From Asanoa ishikariensis (GTDB taxonomy: Bacteria > Actinomycetota > Actinomycetes > Mycobacteriales > Micromonosporaceae): DNA of 64,000 nt. Where the stretch lies: contig NZ_FNQB01000002.1 in NCBI RefSeq assembly GCF_900107455.1, forward strand, positions 1,240,001-1,304,000. The letters are read 5' to 3'. Numbering within the stretch: the stretch's first letter is position 1; the number at the start of each line of letters is the position of its first letter. Of this stretch, positions 37,230 to 46,066 are shown piece by piece. The notes under the pieces were generated by a model. That model made no database searches and was not told the DNA's origin. It saw only the letters and a list, made by a program, of their open reading frames with translations. The position numbers and the translations under genes were made by a program.

Positions 37230-37889
37230 CTAGGCGCGGGCCAGCGCGGCGATGTCAGGGTTGTTGAGGATGTGCTTGGGTGCGCCGGCGCGGGCCACCG
37301 CCAGCATCGCCAGGCCGATCTCCTCGGTCGTGACCACCTGGTTCGGCGCGAAGCGCCGATACAGCGGGATCAGGAAGCCGCCGACGGTCAGCATGATGCG
37401 GTAGGCCCGGCCCGACGGGCGGATGCCGTGCAGCGGCTCGATGAAGCCCGGCCGGAACATGTAGCCCTTGGGAAAGCGTTCCAACAGCTCGCGCTCGGTG
37501 CGGCCCTTGACCTGGGCCCAGCGCTGCCGGGACGTCTCCGAGGTGCCGGCACCGGAGACGTAGACGAAGGTCGGGTCAGGGGAGTGCGCGGCCAGCGCGT
37601 CGGCGACACCCATCGTCAGGTCATGGGTCAGCCGGAAGTACGTCTCGGCGCTCATCCCGACCGACGACACGCCCAGGCAGAAGAAGCAGGCGTCGATGTC
37701 GGCCAGCGCGTCCGAAGCGCCGTCGAGGTCGAAGAGGTCCGTCACGACGATGGAGCGGAGCTTCGGGTGGTCGGTGTTCAGTGGGGAGCGGCCCAGCGAG
37801 ACCACTTCGGACACGTCCGGAGCGAGCAGGCACTCGCGCAGCACCCCTTGGCCGACCATGCCGGTCGTGCCGGTGAGCAGGACGCGCAT
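37230..37889 (-). CDS. NAD(P)-binding short-chain reductase-like protein
   Basis: The 219-residue product begins MRVLLTGTTGMVGQGVLREC, a Rossmann nucleotide-binding motif, and resembles atypical SDR proteins of the NAD-dependent epimerase and HTATIP2-like group (VYVSGAGTSETSRQRWAQVK, where the usual Tyr-x3-Lys is altered to Trp-x3-Lys). Substrate unknown. ATG at 37889 lies five bases after the stop of the upstream RHH gene, so it may be a passenger of that transcript. Confidence 0.8.
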   Translation of the reverse strand: MRVLLTGTTGMVGQGVLRECLLAPDVSEVVSLGRSPLNTDHPKLRSIVVTDLFDLDGASDALADIDACFFCLGVSSVGMSAETYFRLTHDLTMGVADALAAHSPDPTFVYVSGAGTSETSRQRWAQVKGRTERELLERFPKGYMFRPGFIEPLHGIRPSGRAYRIMLTVGGFLIPLYRRFAPNQVVTTEEIGLAMLAVARAGAPKHILNNPDIAALARA

Positions 37890-37894
37890 GGCGG

Positions 37895-38206
37895 TCAGGC
37901 CGCGTTGTTGCGGGGCAGGGTGGCCAGCGCGCGGCGCAGGTCGGCCAGCGACACCGTCGCCGAGTCGTCGAGGTCGGCCAGGCCGGCCTCGATCCACTGG
38001 CGCATCAGCGTGGTGACGCCGATGCCGCGTGCGTCGGCCGCGGCCCGGACCCGTTCGTACGTGTGCAGCGGCAGTCGCACCGACCGGCTGACCATCGGTT
38101 GCTCGGTGTCGGGCACCGGCAGGTCAGCGGGTGTGCCCTCGCTGATCAGGTCGGCGAAGTCGTCGCCGCCTTCGTGGAACCGCTTGATGGCCTGGTCTCT
38201 GTCCAC
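37895..38206 (-). CDS. RHH-type antitoxin-like protein
   Basis: The 103-residue product has an N-terminal toxin-neutralising-like region and a C-terminal part typical of BrnA/CopG-like ribbon-helix-helix antitoxins: PMVSRSVRLPLHTYERVRAA (beta strand then helix) and GVTTLMRQWIEAGL. GTG at 38206 follows GGAGG located in the end of the toxin gene. The toxin stop is two bases upstream, the toxin-first order seen in brnTA. Confidence 0.72.
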   Translation of the reverse strand: MDRDQAIKRFHEGGDDFADLISEGTPADLPVPDTEQPMVSRSVRLPLHTYERVRAAADARGIGVTTLMRQWIEAGLADLDDSATVSLADLRRALATLPRNNAA

Positions 38207-38208
38207 GG

Positions 38209-38493
38209 CTATCGCCTCCACCCGCGAAGCACCTCTTCGTAGCGTTTCACTTCGCTGTCGCTCATGTCGCGCGCCGAGAGGATGTCGAAGTCGTGATCGT
38301 CGTGGGCCGGCTCGGCGAGCAGGACCACGAGCCGCCGGCCGCGCCGGCTGACGGCGTAGACCACGGTGAGCTCGCCGAGGTGCCGGATGACCCGCCGGGA
38401 ACCGTGCAGGGCCTCCCAGACCTCGCCGGGCGTCACGTCGTAGACCGCGAGATTGCTCAACGCGTCGTCGGTGAAGCTGTACCGGCGGCCCAC
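38209..38493 (-). CDS. BrnT-like toxin of a type II toxin-antitoxin pair
   Basis: The product of about 94 residues has the BrnT-like pattern: an N-terminal strand and helix (GRRYSFTDDALSNLAVYDV), a central RHLGELTVVYAVSRRGRRLV and a C-terminal DFDILSARDMSDSEVKRYEE, which matches the ISAR...E ending of BrnT RNases. Start uncertain: GTG at 38493 gives normal BrnT size; GTG at 38541 adds 16 residues. Coupled to the RHH gene downstream. The assignment is by pattern, not by firm homology. Confidence 0.62.
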   Translation of the reverse strand: MGRRYSFTDDALSNLAVYDVTPGEVWEALHGSRRVIRHLGELTVVYAVSRRGRRLVVLLAEPAHDDHDFDILSARDMSDSEVKRYEEVLRGWRR

Positions 38494-38563
38494 ACCAGGA
38501 AAGTACCACGCACGTAACACGGACCGTGCCGTCGTGCTCACCTCCGCCTGGTGAAAGGATGGG

Positions 38564-38935
38564 ATGGTGAAGCGTTCGGCGGATCGACCCGTTCTGATCA
38601 CCGACGCCGCGCGCAGCCAGGACGACCAGTTGCGGAGCAGGACTCGCCGCTACGTGCTGATGATGTTGATCCGGGCCGTGTGCGTGGTGGCCTTCGCCGT
38701 GCTCATCACGACCCGCCCACCACTGCTGTGGCTCTGGCTCGTGCTCTGTGGCGCCGGCGCGGTGGTGATCCCGTGGTTGGCCGTCATCCTGGCCAACGAT
38801 CGCCCGCCGAAGGAAAAATATCGGCACCTGCACAAGAACAAGGGTGCCGACAAGAGCGGGCCGCCGAGCCTGCCGACTCAGCCGATGCCGGATGGTTCGG
38901 CGCCGCCGCACAAGACAATCGACGCCGAACCGTAA
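38564..38935 (+). CDS. DUF3099 membrane protein
   Basis: The 123-residue product starts LITDAARSQDDQLRSRTRRY, the DUF3099 hallmark, with two transmembrane helices (VLMMLIRAVCVVAFAVLITT and LWLWLVLCGAGAVVIPWLAV) and a polar C-terminal tail. Function unknown, actinobacteria specific. AAAGGATGGG lies before ATG 38564. It converges with hrdB, ten bases apart. Confidence 0.87.
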   Translation: MVKRSADRPVLITDAARSQDDQLRSRTRRYVLMMLIRAVCVVAFAVLITTRPPLLWLWLVLCGAGAVVIPWLAVILANDRPPKEKYRHLHKNKGADKSGPPSLPTQPMPDGSAPPHKTIDAEP

Positions 38936-38944
38936 CCTGACCGA

Positions 38945-40525
38945 TCAGTCGAGGTAGTCGCGCAGCACCTGGGACCGCGACGGGTGGCGCAGCTTCGACA
39001 TGGTCTTGGACTCGATCTGGCGGATCCGCTCGCGGGTCACGCCGTAGACCTGGCCGATCTCGTCGAGCGTGCGCGGCTGGCCGTCGGTCAGGCCGAACCG
39101 CAGCCGGACCACGCCGGCCTCGCGCTCGGAGAGCGTCTGCAGCACCTGCTGGAGCTGGTCCTGGAGCAGCGAGAACGAGACCGCGTCGACGGCCACGACG
39201 GCCTCGGAGTCTTCGATGAAGTCACCGAGCTGGCTGTCGCCCTCGTCGCCGATGGTCTGGTCGAGCGAGATCGGCTCCCGTGCGTACTGCTGGATCTCGA
39301 GGACCTTCTCCGGCGTGATGTCCATTTCCTTGGCGAGCTCTTCGGGGGTGGGCTCGCGGCCCAGGTCCTGGAGCAGCTCACGCTGGATGCGGCCGAGCTT
39401 GTTGATGACCTCGACCATGTGCACCGGGATGCGGATGGTGCGCGCCTGGTCGGCCATGGCCCGGGTGATCGCCTGCCGGATCCACCACGTCGCGTACGTC
39501 GAGAACTTGTAGCCCTTGGTGTAGTCGAACTTCTCGACGGCGCGGATCAGACCCAGGTTGCCTTCCTGGATCAGGTCGAGGAAGGCCATGCCGCGGCCGG
39601 TGTAGCGCTTGGCCAGCGAGACGACCAGCCGGAGGTTGGCCTCCAGCAGGTGGTTCTTGGCGCGCTCGCCGTCGCGGGAGATCCAGCCCAGATCGCGGTG
39701 CATCTGGATGGGCAGCTTCTCGTCGCGCTCGTCGGCGGCCCGCAACTGCTCGGAGGCGTAGAGGCCGGCCTCGATCCGCTTGGCGAGCTCGACCTCCTGC
39801 TCGGCGTTGAGCAGCGGGACCTTGCCGATCTGCTTGAGGTAGGCGCGGACGGAGTCGGCCGAAGCGGTCAGCTCCGCGTCGCGGCGCGCCTGCTTGAGCG
39901 CCTCGGACTCTTCGTCGTCCCACTCGAAGTCGTTGTCGGTCGCGACCGAGGCGGCGTCGGTGGCGGCGGCGCGGGCCAGCTCGACCGGCTCCTCGACCAC
40001 CACGTCCTCGATCTCGGCGGCGAGTGCCTCGGGATCGATCTCTTCGCCGTCGGGGCCCTCACCGGGCTCAGCGGCACCTGGCTCACCCGGCTTGCCGGGT
40101 GCCTTGGTCGCCTTCACCGCGGTCTTGGCGCGGGTCGCCTTGGCCGGGGCGCCCGGCCGGGCCGCGCCCGCTGCCACAGGGGTGCCGTTGGCCCCAGGCG
40201 CCTCGTCGGCGGCCGGTGCCTGCTTGGGGGGTGCGGCCTTCTTGGCCGCGGTGGCCTTCGCCGTGGTCGCCCGCGAGGCCGGCGTGGTCGAGCGTGCCGC
40301 TGTGACCTTGCGCCGGGTGCTCGCCGAGCCGTCGACCACCACGGTGATGCCGGCATCGACGATCGCGCGGATGATCTTCTTGGCCTGGGCCGGGGTCACA
40401 TCGGCCGACTCGACCGTGCGCTGGACCTCCGCAGACGTGATGTGGCCGCCTCCGCGCTGGGCGTGGGCGATCAAAATCTCGGTGATCGAGCGTACGTCTG
40501 CGCCGGTTTGGCGTGGCTCTGTCAC
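38945..40525 (-). CDS. hrdB: Principal RNA polymerase sigma factor
   Basis: This is the essential housekeeping sigma factor (SigA/RpoD/HrdB). The 526-residue product has region 1.1 ([20 protein letters not shown]), a long Ala/Lys/Pro-rich linker (about 85-185), region 1.2 ([20 protein letters not shown]), region 2 ([39 protein letters not shown]), region 3 and region 4.2 ([19 protein letters not shown]). GTG at 40525 was chosen from GGAAGG upstream; the frame extends about 60 codons into the promoter region without a credible start. A leftward promoter candidate is at 40664-40669. Confidence 0.97.
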   Translation of the reverse strand: MTEPRQTGADVRSITEILIAHAQRGGGHITSAEVQRTVESADVTPAQAKKIIRAIVDAGITVVVDGSASTRRKVTAARSTTPASRATTAKATAAKKAAPPKQAPAADEAPGANGTPVAAGAARPGAPAKATRAKTAVKATKAPGKPGEPGAAEPGEGPDGEEIDPEALAAEIEDVVVEEPVELARAAATDAASVATDNDFEWDDEESEALKQARRDAELTASADSVRAYLKQIGKVPLLNAEQEVELAKRIEAGLYASEQLRAADERDEKLPIQMHRDLGWISRDGERAKNHLLEANLRLVVSLAKRYTGRGMAFLDLIQEGNLGLIRAVEKFDYTKGYKFSTYATWWIRQAITRAMADQARTIRIPVHMVEVINKLGRIQRELLQDLGREPTPEELAKEMDITPEKVLEIQQYAREPISLDQTIGDEGDSQLGDFIEDSEAVVAVDAVSFSLLQDQLQQVLQTLSEREAGVVRLRFGLTDGQPRTLDEIGQVYGVTRERIRQIESKTMSKLRHPSRSQVLRDYLD

Positions 40526-40663
40526 GAATGACCTTCCGGAGGCGATCGAGCGGGCATAGCCGGCAAAAAACCAGCGATGCGGTGGGCCAGGTTTCAAAGG
40601 TAGTGGGCCCCCGAGCCACGAACCGGCCTGCGCGGGAAGTTCGTGACAGGTGGGCAGGCGTGA

Positions 40664-40669
40664 ATTGTA
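40664..40669 (-). promoter_or_regulatory. Candidate -10 element for hrdB
   Basis: On the minus strand the sequence reads TACAAT, with GATGTT roughly 16 bases upstream as a weak -35. Transcription would start about 130 bases before the hrdB GTG. Only one of several possibilities in the 269-base divergent region shared with the inositol monophosphatase gene. Confidence 0.35.
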
Positions 40670-40794
40670 ACGCCGTCGGCGGCGAAACATCGCGCGGCGC
40701 ACGCCGCCTGACGGCCTGGCCGCTCGTGGCGGCTGCCGGAGGGAAGCAAACGATGGACTTTGTCAGAATCGTAACCGGAGAGAAGGGGGACCAA

Positions 40795-41616
40795 ATGACC
40801 GACACGACGCCGGATTTTGGGGCTCAGCCGGCAGAGCTCTTGGCCATCGCCGTGACCGTTGCCCGCGAGGCCGCCGACACGGCCCGCAGCATGCGAGCGG
40901 AGGGCGTCTCCGGTGTCACGACGAAGTCGACCGACACCGACGTCGTCACCGCCGCGGACCGTGCGGTGGAGCGTCAGGTGGTCGCCGCGCTGGGCGCGCT
41001 GCGGCCCGGCGACACGGTCCTGGGCGAGGAGTACGGAGGAACCGACGGTGACGGGGCGGTCCGCTGGGTGGTGGACCCCATCGACGGGACGGTCAACTAC
41101 CTTTACGGGCTCCCGCAGTACGCCGTCTCGCTGGCCGCCGAGGTCGACGGGGTGGCGGTGGCCGCCGTGGTGCGCAACGCGGCGACCGGGGACGAGTGGA
41201 CCGCCACCCTGGGCGGCGGCGCGTTCCGCGGAAAGAAGCGGCTGAGCGCCTCGGTGCAGACCGAGCTCGGGCAGGCGCTGGTGGCCACCGGCTTCGGCTA
41301 CGACGCGAAACGCCGTGCCCACCAGGCAGAAGTGCTCACCCGGCTGATCACCCGGGTGCGCGACATTCGCCGGTTCGGCGCGGCGTCGCTCGACCTCTGC
41401 CTGGCGGCCGAGGGCGGCGTCGACGCGTACTTCGAGAAGGGGCTCAACCCCTGGGACCACGCGGCCGGCGGCCTGATCGCGGCCGAGGCGGGGCTGCTGG
41501 TCGGCGGCCTGAACGGCCGACCGGCAGGCCCCGACATGCTCGTCGCGGCACCGCCGGCCATCTTCGGCCCGCTGGCCGAGCTCCTTGCCGAGTTCGACGC
41601 CGCGGGCGGCCCGTAG
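40795..41616 (+). CDS. suhB: Inositol monophosphatase family protein
   Basis: The 273-residue product hydrolyses inositol monophosphate or a related sugar phosphate with Mg2+. Metal ligands lie in GEE (77-79) and DPIDGT (94-99), and the C-terminal motif WDHAAGGLIAAEAG is intact. ATG at 40795 follows AGAAGGGGG. It is divergent from hrdB, as suhB is near sigA in mycobacteria, where inositol supplies mycothiol and phosphatidylinositol. The symbol rests on that synteny; the exact substrate is not shown. Confidence 0.88.
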   Translation: MTDTTPDFGAQPAELLAIAVTVAREAADTARSMRAEGVSGVTTKSTDTDVVTAADRAVERQVVAALGALRPGDTVLGEEYGGTDGDGAVRWVVDPIDGTVNYLYGLPQYAVSLAAEVDGVAVAAVVRNAATGDEWTATLGGGAFRGKKRLSASVQTELGQALVATGFGYDAKRRAHQAEVLTRLITRVRDIRRFGAASLDLCLAAEGGVDAYFEKGLNPWDHAAGGLIAAEAGLLVGGLNGRPAGPDMLVAAPPAIFGPLAELLAEFDAAGGP

Positions 41617-41645
41617 GCGACCCGCGGCGACGGCCCGGTGCCCGT

Positions 41646-42176
41646 CTAGGGCGCCGGGCAGGTCTGCGGCGGCAGCTTCGGCTCGCCGAGCGAGGCGAGC
41701 TCCACAAGCGACTGGTTGACCTCGGTCGTGGTGGCCAGTTGCTTGAACTGGTCGCCGATGACGACGTCGACGATGTCGTCGGTGCGGGCCGGGTCGTACT
41801 CCGTCTTGGCCTCGTCGAGGAAGTAGGCCCGGATCACGTGGGCACCGGCGACCGCCTTGGGCCCGAAGCGGATCAGCGCCACCCCGTCGACCGCGTTCTT
41901 CGAGTTGCCCTTTTTGAGCACCTGGAACTTGCGGTTGGCGAAGTCGCTGCCGACCGACTCGGCGCGGCCCACGGCGTCGGTCGCGTTGAAGACATTGATC
42001 TTGATGTCTTCGGACTTCTTGAGTGTCAGATCGACGACCGGCCAACCCGCCGGACACTGGGCCGCGAGCGTGCGACCCTTCTGTGAGTCGTCGACCAGCG
42101 CGTAGACCACAAAGGCCACGGCCAGCACCGCGAGCGCGCTCACGACAACGAGCGCTCGCACCCGCGCAAAGGTCAT
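41646..42176 (-). CDS. LytR_C-domain envelope protein (Cei-like)
   Basis: The 176-residue product has one N-terminal transmembrane helix (ALVVVSALAVLAVAFVVYAL) and an extracellular LytR_C domain (DIKINVFNATDAVGRAESVG, then DIVDVVIGD). It corresponds by position and architecture to M. tuberculosis Rv2700 (Cei), which supports envelope integrity and virulence. ATG at 42176 follows GGGAG. A cysteine near each end (AAQCPAGW, PQTCPAP) could form a disulfide. Confidence 0.85.
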   Translation of the reverse strand: MTFARVRALVVVSALAVLAVAFVVYALVDDSQKGRTLAAQCPAGWPVVDLTLKKSEDIKINVFNATDAVGRAESVGSDFANRKFQVLKKGNSKNAVDGVALIRFGPKAVAGAHVIRAYFLDEAKTEYDPARTDDIVDVVIGDQFKQLATTTEVNQSLVELASLGEPKLPPQTCPAP

Positions 42177-42564
42177 AATTCGGCTCCCGTGCTGGTGACG
42201 GCGGAGGTGCACGGTTGGCATGCCGTCTGGCGTGGCCTCGGTCACCCGGTCTGCGACCGAGGTTAACGGTTGTCCGCTCGGCGCGCGGAAACACCCGTGA
42301 CATCCCCGGCGCGCCGAACGTGATCGACGGCGTCAGACACCTATCTTCGTGTCGCCTGAGTCACATCGGGAACAACTTCGGGCCAAAGAGCGTCTTAGTG
42401 GGCCACGAGGGCGGTATACATGCCTCCCGCAGGGGCAGGTAAGGTACCGCGCTCGCGGGCGCCCGTCGTGCCCGCGCCCGAATGTTTCGCGGCCGACCGG
42501 GAACCGAAACACCGTCGTCTGGCGTTACACCTAGGCGACTTATCGATACGGGAGAGTGAGACCG
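42177..42564. other. Divergent promoter region, cei-like gene and DUF4193 gene
   Basis: 388 bases without a recognised gene. A short open frame downstream of 42361 on the minus strand shows no known domain. AT-rich islands near 42410 (GGTATACAT) and 42530-42550 (TTACACCTAGGCGACTTATC) are candidate promoter sites for the DUF4193 gene. No firm -35/-10 pair can be assigned. Confidence 0.4.
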
Positions 42565-42861
42565 ATGGCCACCGACTACGACGCCCCGCGTCGCGACGAG
42601 GTCGACCTCGGCGAGGACAGCCTGGAAGAGCTCAAGGCCCGGCGGACCGACGCACAGTCGGGCGCTGTTGACGTCGACGAGGCCGAAGTGGCCGAGAGCT
42701 TCGAGCTGCCCGGCGCCGACCTCGCCGACGAGGAGCTGACGGTCAAGGTGCTGCCGATGCAGCAGGACGAGTTCCGCTGTGCGCGCTGTTTCCTTGTCCA
42801 CCACCGCAGCCAGCTCGCGTTCGAGCGCAATGGCGATCTGATCTGCCGGGAATGTGCCTGA
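42565..42861 (+). CDS. DUF4193 zinc-ribbon protein
   Basis: The 98-residue product has an acidic N-terminal half and a C-terminal ribbon FRCARCFLVHHRSQL to ICRECA, with CxxC twice, probably binding zinc. It is the actinobacterial DUF4193 family, M. tuberculosis Rv2699c by synteny. Function unknown. GGAGAGTGAG precedes ATG 42565, and a hairpin follows, so it is monocistronic. Confidence 0.9.
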   Translation: MATDYDAPRRDEVDLGEDSLEELKARRTDAQSGAVDVDEAEVAESFELPGADLADEELTVKVLPMQQDEFRCARCFLVHHRSQLAFERNGDLICRECA

Positions 42862-42881
42862 CCGGCGATCGATGACCCCAA

Positions 42882-42907
42882 GGCGGCGGCCCGACCGGGT
42901 CGCCGCC
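42882..42907 (+). terminator. Hairpin after the DUF4193 gene
   Basis: GGCGGCGGCCCG (42882-42893) pairs with CGGGTCGCCGCC (42896-42907), one G-U pair, with a minimal loop. It lies 21 bases after the stop codon. Confidence 0.72.
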
Positions 42908-42980
42908 GCCGACTTCGACCTGCGGGCGTGGCCATGACCTGCTTGACTCGTGTAATCGACACGAGGCTGGAGGGGCACAG

Positions 42981-43799
42981 ATGAGCCACGCCGACCGGTC
43001 CGCGGGCGAGTCGGACTCCGCGGCCCCGCCGGAGTCCGTCCCCGAGGGCCAACCCAGCAATTCCGAGCTAGGTGACACTGTCGCCAAGCTCACCGCCGAA
43101 GACCTCGAGCCGGGCCAGCGCAACCGTCTGCTGGGCCGGCTGGTGGCGCAGGTCCGCGCCCGTGGCGTCGGCGACCTGTTCAAACCCCGTGCGGCGGTGA
43201 AGTGGATCGCCGACGCGGTCGGCGACATCGCGCCCTACGTGCCCGTGCGTGACCTCGAGACGCTGCGCCGGCACCACCCCGGCCTCGAAGGCGACCGGCT
43301 CGCCGAACGCCTGGTGCGCAACGCCAGTCGGGCTTCCGCCGGGGTCGGTGCTGCCGGTGGTGGCGTCGCGGCGATCGAATGGGCCGCCACACCCACCCTG
43401 CTGTCGGCGCCGGTGCTCCTGGCCGCCGAGACTGTCACCGTTGTGGCCATCGAGATCAAGCTGATCGGTGAACTGCACGAGGTGTACGGCCAGCCCGTGC
43501 CCGGCACCGGCGCGCAACGCGCGATCCCGCTCGTGATGGCGTGGTCACAGCAGCGCGGGGTGAACCCGATGGTGCCCGGCGTCGGCATCGGCGCGGTGCT
43601 CGGCACCGCCGCCCGCCGGGAGATGCGCGACCGGCTGCTGCGCCGGCTGGGCCGCAACCTGACCACCCTGGGCCCGTTCCTGACCGGTGCCGCCGTCGCC
43701 AGCTATCTCAACCGGCGCGCCACGAAGTCGATCGGCGAACAGGTGATCGACGACCTCAAGAAGCGTCAGCGCAAGGTCATCGAGGGTGAGGCGCGTTGA
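42981..43799 (+). CDS. Conserved hypothetical membrane-associated protein
   Basis: The 272-residue product has a polar N-terminus, a hydrophobic middle segment (about 115-150, GVGAAGGGVAAIEW, then LLSAPVLLAAETVTVVAIEI) and a second near LTTLGPFLTGAAVASYL, ending in a basic tail. I recognise it only as an unnamed actinobacterial family that sits beside dut; it has a faint EcsC-like look around ELHEVYG, not enough for a call. ATG at 42981. It overlaps the convergent DUF3093 gene by 23 bases. Confidence 0.72.
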   Translation: MSHADRSAGESDSAAPPESVPEGQPSNSELGDTVAKLTAEDLEPGQRNRLLGRLVAQVRARGVGDLFKPRAAVKWIADAVGDIAPYVPVRDLETLRRHHPGLEGDRLAERLVRNASRASAGVGAAGGGVAAIEWAATPTLLSAPVLLAAETVTVVAIEIKLIGELHEVYGQPVPGTGAQRAIPLVMAWSQQRGVNPMVPGVGIGAVLGTAARREMRDRLLRRLGRNLTTLGPFLTGAAVASYLNRRATKSIGEQVIDDLKKRQRKVIEGEAR

Positions 43800-44250
43800 C
43801 CGGCACCCGGGTGGCGATGGCCGCGGCCAGCTTCACCGGGTCGCGGGTGCTGACGACCCAGTAGGGCGTCGGGTCCGCCGGGTCGTCGATGACCACCTGC
43901 ACCGCGCCGGAGATCCACGGCCGCTGCACCACGAAGGCCAGCTCGTGACTGCCGACGCCGAGCAGCTCACGCTTGCCGGCCGCGTCCAGCGGCACCGCGT
44001 CGGTGACGAACGAGAGCGGGATGTGCGCGTCGTCGACGGTCAGCTCGCCACCGCCGACCGCGACCCGGATCCGGCCGGCCCGCCACAGCCCCACCAGGGT
44101 GAGCGGGATCAGCACCACGAACGGGAGCCACGCGCGTACGCCGTCGGCGCCCATCCACACCTCGAGGGCCAGCAGCGTCGCGACCGCGAGCCCGCACAGC
44201 CACAGCCACCAGGGGAGCCGTAACCGCTCGGCGTAGTCATCGGTAGCCAC
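43777..44250 (-). CDS. DUF3093 membrane protein
   Basis: The 157-residue product has two N-terminal transmembrane helices ([20 protein letters not shown] and [17 protein letters not shown]) followed by a soluble beta domain ([13 protein letters not shown] to [16 protein letters not shown]). It fits DUF3093, M. tuberculosis Rv2698 by synteny. GTG at 44250. It is divergent from dut; its stop lies inside the end of the preceding convergent gene. Confidence 0.87.
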   Translation of the reverse strand: MATDDYAERLRLPWWLWLCGLAVATLLALEVWMGADGVRAWLPFVVLIPLTLVGLWRAGRIRVAVGGGELTVDDAHIPLSFVTDAVPLDAAGKRELLGVGSHELAFVVQRPWISGAVQVVIDDPADPTPYWVVSTRDPVKLAAAIATRVPVNAPHPR

Positions 44251-44338
44251 GATGTCCGAGGGTACGGCGCGCCGTACCCTCGGCAACCGGCAGGATAGGA
44301 GGGGCCGCTCCCGCGGACCCATACAGAAAGCTGACACC

Positions 44339-44827
44339 GTGACCGACGCCGCCGTCCGGGTGGCCGTGCGCCAGCTCGACCCGGACCTTCCGCTTCCGTC
44401 GTACGCCCACCCTGGTGACGCGGGTGCCGACCTGTCGGCGGCCGCCGACGTCGAGATCCCACCCGGTGGCCGGGCGCTGGTGCCGACCGGCGTCGCGATC
44501 GCGCTGCCCGAGGGCTTCGTCGGCCTGGTGCACCCGCGCTCGGGCCTCGCCACCAGGATGGGCGTGACGGTGCTCAACGCGCCCGGCACCGTCGACGCCG
44601 GCTACCGCGGCGAGATCCTGGTCAACCTGGTGAACCACGACCCCACCGCACCCGCGAAGATCTCCCGGGGCGACCGGATCGCTCAGCTTGTCGTGCAGCG
44701 CGTCGAGCGGGCAGACTTCCACCTCGTCGAGGAACTTCCCGGGTCCGTGCGCGGATCGGGCGGCCACGGCTCGACCGGCGGGGTGGCGGCATCTTCGGCA
44801 GGAACGTGGGAAGGGCGGGCGGACTGA
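44339..44827 (+). CDS. dut: dUTP diphosphatase
   Basis: Dut converts dUTP to dUMP, keeping uracil out of DNA and feeding dTMP synthesis. The 162-residue product has the five trimeric dUTPase motifs: [45 protein letters not shown] and [12 protein letters not shown] at 44339 follows AGAAAG. The stop overlaps the DUF3710 start by one base. Confidence 0.96.
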   Translation: MTDAAVRVAVRQLDPDLPLPSYAHPGDAGADLSAAADVEIPPGGRALVPTGVAIALPEGFVGLVHPRSGLATRMGVTVLNAPGTVDAGYRGEILVNLVNHDPTAPAKISRGDRIAQLVVQRVERADFHLVEELPGSVRGSGGHGSTGGVAASSAGTWEGRAD

Positions 44828-45561
44828 TGTTCTCGCGAGGCGGATCGGGGCGGCACGCCCGAGACGAACGAGGTGACCGGTCCGAGCGTCCGGCCCGGGG
44901 CAGCGCGCGCGTGCCCCAACCCGAGGAGCGGCACTACGGGCCGTACGACGTGTCGGAGGCACCGTCCGGAGTGGAGCGGCTCGACCTGGGCAGCCTCCAG
45001 ATCCCGGCGACGCCCGAGGTCGAGATCCGGGTGCAGGCCAACCCCGAAGGCAACGTGCAGCAGGTCGTGCTGGTCAACGGCGAGAACGCCCTCCAGATCG
45101 GGGTGTTCGCCGCGCCGCGGTCCGAGGGCATCTGGGAAGACGTCCGCGAAGAGATCCGCAAGTCGCTGTTCAGCGAGGGTGTCGCCGTGGAGGAGACACA
45201 GGGCGAGTACGGCCTGGAGCTGCGCGCCCGGGTGCGCACCGCGGACGGCCTGACCGACCTGCGCTTCCTGGGCATCGACGGGCCACGTTGGATGGTCCGC
45301 GGCGTGTTCCAGGGCCCGGCGGCAACCGACCCGTCCCGGGCCGGCGTGCTGGTGGAGTGCCTGCACGGCCTGGTGGTCGACCGCGGCCAGGAGGCCAAGC
45401 CGGTGCGCGAGCCGCTGCCGTTGCGGCTGCCCAAGGACGCCAGCGACCAGGTGCAGGAGCAGCAGGCCGAGCCCGCGCCGCCGGCAGCACCGGCCCCGCC
45501 GACCAACGGGGCCGGCCGCGGCCCCGCACCGCGTCGCCGCCCGTCACCGCGACCTCGCTGA
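44827..45561 (+). CDS. DUF3710 protein
   Basis: The 244-residue soluble product has a conserved core (RLDLGSLQIPATPEVEIRVQ to FLGIDGPRWMVRGVFQGPAA) and a Pro/Ala-rich C-terminal tail ending in basic residues. DUF3710 is actinobacterial and of unknown role, regularly downstream of dut (Rv2696c in M. tuberculosis). Translationally coupled to dut by a one-base overlap. A hairpin follows. Confidence 0.9.
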   Translation: MFSRGGSGRHARDERGDRSERPARGSARVPQPEERHYGPYDVSEAPSGVERLDLGSLQIPATPEVEIRVQANPEGNVQQVVLVNGENALQIGVFAAPRSEGIWEDVREEIRKSLFSEGVAVEETQGEYGLELRARVRTADGLTDLRFLGIDGPRWMVRGVFQGPAATDPSRAGVLVECLHGLVVDRGQEAKPVREPLPLRLPKDASDQVQEQQAEPAPPAAPAPPTNGAGRGPAPRRRPSPRPR

Positions 45562-45574
45562 GCGAATCGACGCC

Positions 45575-45607
45575 CCTCTCCGCGCCGGTCAACCCGGCGC
45601 GGGGAGG
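45575..45607 (+). terminator. Hairpin after the DUF3710 gene
   Basis: CCTCTCCGCGCCGG (45575-45588) pairs with CCGGCGCGGGGAGG (45594-45607), one G-U pair and a five-base loop. The right arm contains the only GGAGG in front of a possible GTG start at 45611, so the hairpin would hide that ribosome binding site. This favours the later ATG for the next gene. Confidence 0.75.
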
Positions 45608-45685
45608 TGAGTGACCGCCGTCACGCGTACGCTGAAAGAGGCGCGCGCCCGGCCGGGGCGCCCGGGAGAGTGGAAGCCGAAGGTC

Positions 45686-46066
45686 ATGGCAATCGACCAG
45701 AGCCGCACGTCGTTGCGCCGCTTCCTAGCCCGATTGACGGCGGACGAAGAGACCCTGGAGGCCGAGAGCCTCCAGCGCGAGAGCGCGAAGTCCGGCTGCA
45801 TGCCGGCGGGGCTGTGCATGCGCGGGCAGTTGGTGGCGCTCACCGGGCGCCTCAAGACCGTCGTCTACACCCCCCGCACCAACCTCCCCACGCTCGAGGC
45901 CGACCTCTACGACGGCAGCGACGTGGTGACCCTGGTGTGGCTGGGCCGGCGGCACATCGCCGGGATCGAGCCCGGGCGACAACTCACCGCGCGTGGTCGC
46001 GTCGCGGTGCGGGATGACCGTAAAGTCATCTACAACCCGCACTACGAGCTGGAAGCCACCAGATGA
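45686..46066 (+). CDS. OB-fold nucleic acid-binding protein
   Basis: The 126-residue product has an N-terminal helix (SLRRFLARLTADEETLEAES) and an OB-fold core (GQLVALTGRLKTVVYTPR, LEADLYDGSDVVTLVWLGRR, GRQLTARGRVAVRDDRKVIY). It matches the actinobacterial family of M. tuberculosis Rv2694c; single-stranded nucleic acid binding is inferred from the fold. ATG at 45686 preferred; GTG at 45611 would add 25 residues but its ribosome binding site lies in a hairpin. It overlaps the DUF3159 gene by ATGA. Confidence 0.82.
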   Translation: MAIDQSRTSLRRFLARLTADEETLEAESLQRESAKSGCMPAGLCMRGQLVALTGRLKTVVYTPRTNLPTLEADLYDGSDVVTLVWLGRRHIAGIEPGRQLTARGRVAVRDDRKVIYNPHYELEATR

